26,018 bases of DNA from an uncultured Clostridia bacterium (lineage in GTDB: Bacteria; Bacillota; Clostridia; Christensenellales; CAG-917). A model generated the notes under the pieces. That model was not told where the DNA came from. It saw only the letters and a program-made list of their open reading frames with translations, and made no database searches. The stretch is from the NCBI GenBank assembly GCA_937881285.1, contig CALGEU010000167.1:1-26018 (forward strand), in the 5' to 3' direction. Of the stretch, positions 25,601 through 26,018 are shown one piece after another (the stretch's first letter is position 1; each line of letters starts with the position of its first letter). Both the position numbers and the translations under genes were made by a program.

Positions 25601-26018
25601 TTGCCGTGGAATTGAGCAAAGACGCCACGTTGAGACCGCCCGAAACGTCAAGGTCTGCGTTTACGTTGAGATTGAGACCGCCGTCGATGTTCCCGAGTTC
25701 GAGCAACACTTCGATAAGCACGCCTTTGAACGCGTCACCGAGTTGTTGGTCGGGAAGGTCGACTTTGATTTGAGCAAGCGCGCCTTTCAAAGTCTCTATA
25801 TCGATTGAAAGTCCCGTCGAAAGATTGACGTGGAGCAAATCGGTGTTGAGCGCGCCGTTTTTGAGAATGGGCAGATATGCGCTCGGATTTTGTGCAAGTT
25901 CTGCGTCAAGGTCCGCAAACGCCTTGTTGAAACTTGCTTCGTCCGCGATATTGCCGAAAAGCACGCTGATGCCCAAGCCCGCCTTGAGAAGCGGATATGC
26001 GCCGTCCACTCCGAGATC
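1638..26018 (-). CDS. Giant modular beta-rich, probably extracellular protein, C-terminal 8,126 residues (N-terminus beyond the right edge)
   Basis: One frame is open from the window edge to TAA at 1638-1640. The GTG at 26007-26009 is not a supported start because the frame continues upstream to base 26018. I do not recognise the full-length protein. From N to C, counting the first visible residue as 1: a partial module (1-150); 12 clear and one degenerate beta/alpha modules with AMTADD-type linkers (about 150-5550); a Gly/Ser/Asn-rich linker (about 5765-5810); and about 13 Ig-like domains (about 5820-8010), some resembling Big_4. Tyr-rich cassettes are scattered through both halves. Cysteine is very rare. 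No catalytic motif, NRPS/PKS signature, transmembrane helix, LPXTG, SLH or choline-binding repeat is visible, and the C-terminus (KSEIKTITING) is plain. If it is surface-attached, the anchor should be in the missing N-terminal part. A surface adhesin or fibre is the best guess. Codon use avoids TTA, CTA and TCA. A hairpin follows the stop. Confidence 0.9.
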   Translation of the reverse strand, partial: DLGVDGAYPLLKAGLGISVLFGNIADEASFNKAFADLDAELAQNPSAYLPILKNGALNTDLLHVNLSTGLSIDIETLKGALAQIKVDLPDQQLGDAFKGVLIEVLLELGNIDGGLNLNVNADLDVSGGLNVASLLNSTAMITVTKKSNGEKVVALYLQDGWLYADLDVLCLSVDKIKVNVSELLAMLGVDLSGGNAGSAAMTADDTTTGGTDMNQVLAFVAGLIDGVKVGNHAIEVTLVSGLFDQVLKLLNIEGVTIEFENTDFDGGIRIALNNGLDLTQLQLGIFVALGNNVNLDVALNGLSAGLKDECIKYLDEAGESSDQFVEILEYPFLGLDLTLGIDFTADEGATELVFGKGTHWYDETTATYVAIKDRAVPMGYAGKLFYFDSATGTYKEENVKKTTMSFDTKMNVNYELRLAGQLDLAPIVDYLLGGASVNTKDNVSELMIELSGKKFDNERKILIGVYYTGGALYIDASNFGLGKVREDIDLYEIILSLLAKDSTIDINGSGDALTADDAATDGKKALALTVIAALSSDAFKIEIANGIAEIVYQLLGVDVADITAWVEIAWANLAANHDGKPIRIHGDVNNSAGVTVGSAEIYAKDIDLSIGGQIGTITLRRDEGNLDNGKTLGEYLNGGTDNVYEEATLFNDYGDITIPSIFAEIKGTFYVGAEAGNHNWTVGEWIASFLDDSNPELNSFIRQLLLQFSTPVEAGANIGFRIALNARLNPEVPIDFMQNVVFRKYSSSDLASLANYTEVYKIEGSKYVLLTDEERATFEGDVYVKEYVAGGIALTKVTADNFRGDAYVQVGDNYVKVTVSDENAANFAGVELFTTASFLDIAYILSHSDIAIEIYNKNIREIDAMATQAEKTESVILALRVVYAGVNAAGKGVSTLYVDLKDDFHVALNNISLGDLLGGLISGGTTTQNVATTAANGSLMDTVGTVLGGLISYIGIDESGVKVNFAEALIATLVSMLAGKQVNAEDFIKLNSDESYLAFAWKYNLALQLKIDPAYLGLEISSIELDIGANEGVLPSDFDKSIYTTAENLDTLSLNLDLQLDLDIKGQDEEVRLEKYIDLLVKDLGLKLGLTFEDDISYKLGLNLGANLALNDPNASKIVIELKNVIEDSNILAVYVSGQNIYIDLGSLGRKAFYIENTNLAELVCNAIAKLLGNLNGLASGDAQTAGDVAEMSADEKMQVILDIADGKLGVLVMQNVIVGLVAALTSNSGSDVDIAKILEEFDLDISVDVDLQLKPSLAIDVNIDSNLLALGVGINAIDLATGKSSNAFKSVESKVTTAIEKKDYKEITDSSYTGDRYNKEIVDGKVVYVKAEDGNYMAVDHYESLTNAHIIAVDLSMIFDYYGSATYTYIDSDRILSSYSPKDRYSKNAHDNRFVQDDEGHYVRDGFAFNDLLEVILNMEQLQSIMATMLPQIRIGTDGGNISFGTTPNAFSVGDLLKRLGLSLVLSDVIDDGFKLDVNAKLDLDAIGLSDLSNIDLGNINLDVKTILKGLEARIGIDFTYEDGADSKVKVNVYLVDGVVFVDLKGVGGPRVQIDLLDLLKKLGVELSASQDAMTADDTADGGNTDGTTGGIDIVKILNMVVKNLVLAARPWDVNPSYNRIDYLGVFVRSNFVNELLSMLLNTTIESTNTVLDETQSGIFLYPSSDRFAQYGYDDMLALRLAVALANKQDPLKDENGNIKQYTWSLDLGFDAKIDLESVDTYETLLDVDERLEFISLDDYLGNILALVNGFYKDSFQRAEEPVDGTIYYTFTEDPNGQYVKKSGMYRLLNEGEATEGVTLYSRSYATVAAGVGYALTYIEDTAGDYVFDEERDVYVRKDAYTGASTTYYRREERAIKKVVNGVETDENEAIANLALYSKYGVPQYQDQNVSLSVSGLIYFNSNSAQSTNAGGLISNLFGDMIINLQTLSAFHSGVGLRVSANIDLAALDLKGLLTGGSIDQFIKNSDLDKVELAIEFLEVDENGYFTKYTNGQEKVLGGLYLNNGTLYIDLTEIVTTAENYSKIDNFIEFAKKVADKFGNIGNKDNQSGDAQTAADTDTENGNVTAATRDALVMLAYSDAQFQIQITRALLAFVISSFMPDLGSIEEVFDEFNVSLGVDLGQAVFRKISDLATSNPDEYAKFTDPNNASYDAYQADRYRYESNTEVYNELPLVKYVVAEGEYYLESETLMYVEDGEGGYTLTSSYVDDATYVKKGALYVKASGEADGKYIHPNTDYYGLVNIGIPQYFNLRSFKTYHKNDGKLIETDTFIKGDTVLIYNGVEYNIEGVYDHEYGYVKDVNGEYYRTVDAYVGIGEYYLGLNIAAGCINAGLKVGGLNLDFGAGNELLPDYIRDEKAHSRVVVGTDGLKEEHVYESTLSDDEKALFDDIPTNPFYDTIITLGFSVEFEFGITEGTLDFGKIISAIVGNLTGVVVEMPSTTKGYSSAHFRLDVSLMVDIYDLTKSELELELVNITETGYESLWAGIYYINNTVYLNLEDTFNIQKVAIGGLNIAEILKDYIIDFDTDELFSYKGHTQSESTSEAFVADDSVTVGDVDFTNKDLALALLINKDKLTIALGNILFRTILEYIPEDLLGFAIKDLFYEEITGNLKIELDTSDAIDLALSASLALAGERFNSYATVTSAGDSDEEKLVVEGILGGSDKFYVFKQQGTAVATDGTTSTQKGYFVQADNKQYFRAVTPGENVEQDKLYVRYRVAREGGRFVMREVLDNGTGDGAEILGDKLYAVSTGDVIYKYAAGAVANKSYVADGTKYDMTMTLALEIKHLNVAFTNSRTYVLSGDDLAEYTNFDDVDRFTISETIDITTSFKSGEDNDIDLSNVLQAFIPGLTQDQLLVIKSAADDGGDVNRQLQLVLSGDIQVAALLNYMRTTLLKYAEDSDSDVFEGDMDLFAVINLLKDALAKISDTELTALIADIASFVNLKVAIQTKGGNDSDFHDIIGVYMVGGTFELLTDSERNDVYGEDYVDPSQRYDHYFETPHGSYYFDETKNEYTFIGTGEYSGTRYSYDSSYCYKNEKGNYKRANGGLFFDLSYFNIPSIRVDANEVRKLVMSIVGKNSGDASTEAMTVADGDSSDEKKDIFPLVKDDSILGYIRTFLYGVQITSRYVKALVNPDYINQILTLVMGENAIQFDSAEFENMPDLTLYTDNTRYSYAKIGDIVADFENKVAEMEKVNPDFLSTAEFLELRKGLTNTMSRSKTLYQLVEYTGSADAVNKGIYFKDTDGAFVQKSDMSASQRAAFDAKVKAGTAAYYDVNKVDVYIRLLDVVTNAPTNVYVLYSEASQTQINNSEKYDNLKAYGVNVPKLYMCTDATTNTYEVISDDLFVVEPLALRNAFVSLNLYLWNYEISLNILAPQVGVTKFQYAKGSDADDYDVISIAKGARYVNTDETIFTSVDKESDGIDNWAFDYGTTFDSAKYLANPRYYEYKNKYYSIDDQSLFVKNADGKFELATKDGKAFPDYIRGMNDGNEYFVYTGTSYESIQRVYVYKKEVYNTEKKVLITDEWLAAQRAELIANGMSEEQADAELAKYDDPANYWIKVQQQSSILQPDFNAPEYSNYAYKEYVDTDDMYYVALALRGNMFINAGKIYFSYSDYEQVYNSLHPTSPLTDDVLKKIAYKKYHGDYVQVTDTTEIATLKANGGLYVWVNSTLGDEYEGVNEVLGEVLGGILGNMNGKFQVTEDETFNVYFTLRLNLGFKLYILPKFALDVRDLDIAIDVWGEQNDKLEDGGYVTREDRDNNNYSGKLLDGSKPHLLGIYYDNDRETGKAGLYLDLESLLGKDAKLFVDMSAYSIEEVLGGLVGGLMSDSATTEAMTAVDTDGMNKDAQDADAVSLFLNIFTNSIALNVTSGFLKVIITELLPDNASIADYLPNLKVYLKQNLNPYDITLGVLLFNQKGDVPVLDLGFNIQGLNGEQGVSSEIQFGRQEDIVARQQGVNDIFYYANFYRNNGSYEYGNYYGKNFDEKDYVALFRDAAGNDYYAADNGAYKLENGVIVSAEEGYDGQRYAPYNGPEDRFSRGETVMEEVLESRRYALGTPYDSTYQSTVYTDINGLYVPVAQKLNNIRSSDYRDLDATKQFEAFNGTLYVLDNNFNYVIVSKGDLKGFTGSGNLQYALKDEYPQANASELARVITVSGKEYVPIDPNNDGYTDLFEADGYTPYTVGAIDNHTSSAYVGTLYTRSERSKNGVKYYAYTATDVTTATYTSGEYYYPNSPVKAYKVTDDFTNYTKALSLNLGDILGGGAFDVTSMLGDLKSVEIGATLDILMTLDDVINWTYQMTKFINDPTICDYLHFIATSLRDNKEFQSTIGLGVDLKAYLRTENLFKMIAGDTSVGMLQVLEGAKFYLELTYNTNFHGDKAPKAYLWVEVKDGKLYLNIDVHEIGEIVGWGDFFSYGIIDGLDLSSIFGSDASTAQAGVAADDEEDVNTGIIPANIWSVVNVVLGRLLVANDFITVGLNETLLADLLGMLADSDSEILQGIGEFLPKLYTTNTKDTSGITINFFGYEPSIDINLGFKVGTTFYITVADYNSKYGANGEYAKTSDWNGAEFVKNGEEYTLATEHSDDNYVLVSTDDYALIPYAYPAWAGDRYAYDSATGEFVKATDGAYLKQGDFAIMISLGGLYAKVNKDFSVNKDEKMADKDEQGNIVRDENGNAKYDNYTKLQDAKACLELSIGISLYGSGDKANTGNVIDLSSILDAILGLISPDSAISGSTLKLNIVNEFGNKDVAYLSLDLIANIDLSNWNVELGLRLVKNIVSDTDSTVIASKKTLLGVYILGDTLYADLGILGDSAKISVANLNLSGMLKNLLGKYLGVDETENGEAGTASADDIKTIEETMKDYAYFMITVNPQKLLLQLNADLVNAVYRKIMQIRGLEQKDLIPDLGDLLIRADASSGNRTEFSINLRLSDGLFMCLDIPAANISKELKDIRSEFNLAYNPDSENKELTGYNQILELDLEKLIAGEATIDINSLTLPTIGLHASVELTMTSRNLKPGDEGYDVSLAGWVKTVAQTLLDGTALLGNFVKLTAEEKDKTSTSYYTGKTYVYNATDGNYEAVSGDTMGDYKFVMADLNITMASEPINLTIDINANVNLAPVLAYGIGGILFSDIAIEIKTGDPINKTILSLYYLGSSRLMKKTQGDGWVLSSATSGDSFYTENSIYSDALYIDASGLGLGKIKFQGIAGLLGATPSYGAPTSRDAFTLENAETTTDASAAASGALYMQIDIENGRLGVSFDNAFINSLLGMLGLNLPFELPDIQSVAVAINSTDKGLDSINVNAILDSVGTGANIAISDVELGLGKSFIDSQNIIETVKTGYAGLTFSKTSGIMSLIQNVLDNVKPGLSITINNKVWESIHGGKAESLYQYSTVKLSGQKVFTATNIPDNNGYTDKGYKILLDLNVKRDRFEDSDIQKNGAGLKVIVGGNNVFISQIEIGGSLLSIASIVSAVKNLLNCVDLSSMMTDMFPLQLTKGTDGDDKTFEYPTAKTANDTALASKTSGWGSYANASNATKIADKAAYSYSPNLSGLVKQLDLNLFNSYGYVPYFEGMGAVTNGAGKISVKLTLDKDAYNELIIMVNCILMGLMADYVNSDSGQAYFVDLESVGSQTNKKIEQVAYGGTSEIIVNFFNGLDALVKTGASTQEKVNYVEPYARSLPTSLVKWVVRSIVNGAVNMNVWDGFINLPSLAGDTLINLSGLIGAILPLPFASGNIDPSVNIYIDLDPNPTEYGLTDAYTMNPGIQAVEIMVNGRKNTSASNGGAGGDSSMLYNKAQTTSVGSMKYMKNGGGATNETTTSQNEAWDFFMLRINPYSTVETSYTTGLVQFDDSDDAESISGSAPTEIVIEDPATRTGYVIKDGQKKDFQLRDSYFFDSTLFPQKAAVTFASLDEQGKPLSSYYPASPYNDATGTQIVWDAASVDLTAATSTDSEGRRLAGYVYGYALNTVLYAIPVYVTNDFEMQSLKGYYRNADGTYSAKALALDIDKTSSKYMATLPDLVRLQFASGTYTFGTTLTDSTGNTAYAVINALSNASKDSNGYQLLAQPTQDEINNGATENLNDDGNKYLIYPAYVAGLVKNADGSYKTYSVGDKTYYVLDRASLPTGKAFPTGTFSWDTADFKYDWQGSTKWSTGDESNVIKVGYTYQWGLAKEVKSSIELTAKNYKISRLTSMSDENGNSVSLKSERADDGTYTTVLTIDAMSIDAQTHDLAAYIKKFTEVSGKFATEGSMTNFDVEWDTSALETAIQNITKNGVVNYYNGLEATIKAKVGGDRFEISTTVTKNGLIDSTSGFVGQNQTFSGKLAQEVNVKVVVSSYVYDSMVDTLTFDPYSSKTITADSFGTRFKVNVKDNSGNKVEKTLTAGEGSNLKIEAPFIKVGNAYLDAYNNGIYTIGENDITFEGYKHSNDYPLYAKLNIGTEFSGMQEVYVPITVSAMTPSTLSVDVAHEDTFNPNWFKSEEHKSYEVTFGGSTTHVMYPDWSSVKYYTNAACTRLKAEQNVYEGGTIYAQVSAYVLDDNGDKLGLVFNGYDDKGNAVYTMQTITLRLNVEQQSIASVNFFYDESVGDIYAMSREDRLAIADKLANKDYYTGSVYAQSHVDANGMAYGVNPVSFAQNRDDYFTVGDWGDAVNGTAVLVNLTKGTYSGKRYDANGTENPQGLYKKDVSSGGFVKLTDGELGTSYIAYVQGWTTKITSADVSGIDMQTVWANIGGNNVRVNVNIPNYNVTSATFKNTTLSVKNDADGNPIGIVGGKDGNELSLVYDVKNGWTLPSSATVTTVEGANAFDTDVTWLDYSAPNKNEIASDDNGKYVTRKYRFYDGLSIQTEDYVAKIYLEGFLDNVNVTLNNQAMTYDVFDSFSFATTATVEANGVTYDSVPVQWESTAMPTAEEIKQGTFTRKAYIMTLGTDFGVENGGWAQEFSFTINNDFTFVDAAEGFTGDFASGFGYTLTTDKFYGGLPRTANVKVADKSIAVNLAWNKTYTVDGYVGDMTLTASNGNLSCAFNVNVNVSAAGIVSLASGTQFVLDPYALESTLFTSGTMQDVLVNGSESTQKVLATYALKDADATLKSEQDFYDNVTKFFGKKIRLTVTYTYFGGANVMTETSEIEVYVADRTIMFVSDYEYRSIIVDTFLNTDSSYLPTELNVTTVLGGMNEHVFKAYFDWSGIDALIKSGKSDSAFVVNTIVGVENAFGGYVYQDVNADGKKEYVTIDKYIEYMIAKTGNADFALTDETTYMLARQAVNVPVTVLDRTIVDAELLLGETTLQNVYSDDSKYSTITDTLVGKDRNDGRYIDIVYDRTSGMPKEYVYYNHMAYIGANALPSSMKLTFANGDVGTYRLTYDNAPDAGDMKNLSSTLDRTMTVHVWNTDASTEGAFEVMPAFEMKIKLRVAKVTSANSDVAYTDMSAGDYRYEFDAYADDWNSSVFNTANYANEITYYVDGQFMLAQTWWTDGRSNDGGNIVTNATYDKRHANYVVYGKEFASESQYDGVTFYAYNKSAKTYTKYVGAVNYDASTTSYKDADGNDLYIFVYVTTQTLGATWDATGVSYGYKGGNVTVKANVASKVAGNSANANVNVVVHIDNMRSTSAKFTENDLNATTGKFYDANTETFIIDPYTSEQIFDRVTGYDGNRYEKSATATSGYVRNNLDGTYKLVNGEYVELKGEELDRKYVNFPSTITLTFANGEIKSLPITWDFSGVNVTYAGGEFTAQAIVNYEGEYDYGKKNASDDNVNSVGVQKIKVTVKVLDRSAQSAATATETAFRQLVGYVNTAKTGESKYVNPYDYQKPTMPTTITLNVRKSDVDASGVQTDATETRTYSTIEGTADGTLVWSYDEFRPDYMGGVINVIAKLIDKDGNVQEFRVPFLVKRMMASKIVATDGSYTSDVANGIAASDFSLNPYSTSSQTMPFEYSVTFNVYAPTYDAATGTATFATTATTSTINFNYVIVSMPANTTYTVSSSGISTSADGQSATLQLGAQERITVGITQANKNVAVSSVNITNSGNSLQMTYTTGGVTMRVAWFGKAEVYDIKGNKVATYAVTFSSTDATFALPTFAGRKVIYKLVAAVGTVVDANGTVVTTRTATQQDVTTIGTAVVSLGQTIPEYQAKSEIKTITING
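1990..8560 (-). repeat. C-terminal array of Ig-like beta domains with (D/N)PY(S/T) and closing DR(T/S) motifs
   Basis: Domain starts are marked by recurring motifs: INPYST near 8545, FDPYSS near 7003, FNPNWF near 6625 (degenerate), LDPYAL near 4908, IDPYTS near 3150, VNPYDY near 2648 and LNPYST near 2295. The clearest unit (about 3160-2750) has FPSTITLTFANG, then LPITWDFSGV, then GGEFTAQAIV, and closes with VTVKVLDRS; this resembles the bacterial Ig-like group 4 (Big_4) pattern. Other units end in VADRT (near 4655) and VTVLDRT (near 4245), and carry LPSSMKLTFANG (near 4010) or MPTTITLNV (near 2610). Intermediate units near 5800, 5460 and 5210 lack DPY but keep the strand order and the VTW or QW signature. 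About 13 domains are suggested in total. Such arrays usually act as spacers or binding stalks in surface proteins. The last 110 or so residues (1990-1641) look like one more beta domain without an anchor. Confidence 0.7.
4371..4397 (-). other. FG-GAP-like calcium loop in the Ig-like region
   Basis: DVNADGKKE (from residue 7208 of the visible fragment) fits the DxNxDGxx(D/E) loop of integrin-type FG-GAP and related calcium sites, followed by a hydrophobic strand (YVTI). It lies in a long insertion in the Ig-like unit that ends with VTVLDRT near 4245. Position 12 of a full EF-hand loop is Thr, so this is a weaker candidate than the loop at 13506-13541. Confidence 0.4.
8590..8725 (-). other. Gly/Ser/Asn/Thr-rich flexible linker between the two halves of the giant protein
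   Basis: The segment from SASNGGAGGDSS through KNGGGATNETTTSQ is the only long low-complexity stretch of this kind in the frame. It separates the AMTADD-module half from the Ig-like half, so it probably works as a hinge and is a likely protease-sensitive site. It follows a region (about 8690-8965) with short beta strands, including VNIYIDLDPNP, that no longer fit the module pattern. The first NPYS motif comes just after it. Confidence 0.6.
9375..25568 (-). repeat. Array of 13 divergent beta/alpha modules with acidic AMTADD linkers inside the giant protein
   Basis: Each core reads: strand pair (GVYYxxGTLYIDL), a short strand (KIxI), a helix (DLLxxLLG), an acidic Ala/Thr-rich linker, a helix, a strand (KLxIxLT), then a helix (LLxLL). 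Approximate cores: 1, 25242-25568; 2, 24333-24641; 3, 23083-23388; 4, 22290-22632; 5, 21175-21432; 6, 19680-20037; 7, 18230-18580; 8, 16600-17156; 9, 14345-14707; 10, 12508-12885; 11, 11305-11662; 12, 10195-10605; 13 (degenerate), 9375-9722. Linker variants include SAAMTADDTT, GDALTADDAA, GDAQTAGDVA, DAMTADDTAD, GDAQTAADTD, SEAFVADDSV, TEAMTVADGD, TEAMTAVDTD, AGVAADDEED and AGTASADDIK. Between cores lie amphipathic strands of the LxLxVxL type. Linker-to-linker distance varies from about 0.8 to 2.2 kb, mainly through loop insertions. The repeats are clear in protein and not in DNA, so they are old. The fold is not recognised. Confidence 0.8.
13506..13541 (-). other. EF-hand-type calcium-binding loop within the giant protein
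   Basis: The twelve residues DPNNDGYTDLFE (residues 4160-4171 of the visible fragment) place D, N, D, Y, D and E at positions 1, 3, 5, 7, 9 and 12, with Gly at 6. This is the canonical calcium-coordinating pattern of EF-hand, dockerin and thrombospondin type-3 loops. It sits in a Tyr-rich insertion between module cores 9 and 10. Flanking helices of a full EF-hand pair are not obvious, so a single calcium-stabilised loop is more likely. The DNA is in frame and the loop is unambiguous; calcium binding is inferred. Confidence 0.6.

Noticed and set aside
26007..26009. GTG as start of the giant protein
   Set aside because: The frame continues to the window edge (residues D-L-G precede it), there is no ribosome-binding site, and the sequence there is mid-module rather than a signal peptide.
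1638..26018. Non-ribosomal peptide or polyketide synthase
   Set aside because: The length is suggestive, but no adenylation, condensation, ketosynthase or carrier-protein motif is seen, and the sequence is repetitive beta structure.

Overview
The window is almost entirely one gene. On the minus strand, a single uninterrupted reading frame runs from the right edge of the window (26018) to a TAA at 1638-1640. It encodes at least 8,126 residues, and its N-terminus lies beyond the window. The remaining 1.6 kb carries two more minus-strand genes: a SPFH/Band-7 protein with C-terminal zinc ribbons (350-1465, YdjI-like) and, 10 bp downstream, the first 113 residues of a double zinc-ribbon protein (1-339, YdjG-like). 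I see no RNA genes, CRISPR arrays, insertion sequences or prophage genes.

The organism is most likely a Bacillota (Clostridia-like) bacterium, probably uncultured. The YdjI/YdjG pair is characteristic of that phylum. The SPFH gene has an AAGGAG ribosome-binding site behind a near-consensus vegetative promoter with an extended -10, and the standard genetic code fits throughout. Base composition looks close to half G+C by eye. The genus cannot be read from the sequence.

Layout in order of transcription (right to left). (i) About 26018-9375: at least 12 clear and one degenerate copies of a beta/alpha module. Each core has a strand pair of the type GVYYxxGTLYIDL, a short helix, an acidic Ala/Thr-rich linker (consensus AMTADD), then another strand and helix. 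(ii) About 9375-8590: a transition ending in a Gly/Ser/Asn-rich linker. (iii) About 8560-1640: a long array of Ig-like beta domains, recognised by recurring (D/N)PY(S/T) motifs, Big_4-like LPxTITLTFANGxxxxxPITWD strands and a closing VxVxDRT/S strand. Across both halves, Tyr-rich cassettes with the motif [YFW]xGxRY are inserted into loops and account for much of the variation in module length. The C-terminus has no LPXTG motif, no membrane segment and no cell-wall-binding repeats.

The giant protein has few cysteines, tandem beta modules and at least one canonical EF-hand-type loop. These fit an extracellular or cell-surface multidomain protein, perhaps an adhesin or fibre. This is inference; no enzymatic domain is recognisable. 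The small SPFH/zinc-ribbon operon is separated from it by a hairpin and its own promoter, and by homology belongs to a PspA-associated membrane-stress system. There is no direct evidence that the two loci work together.
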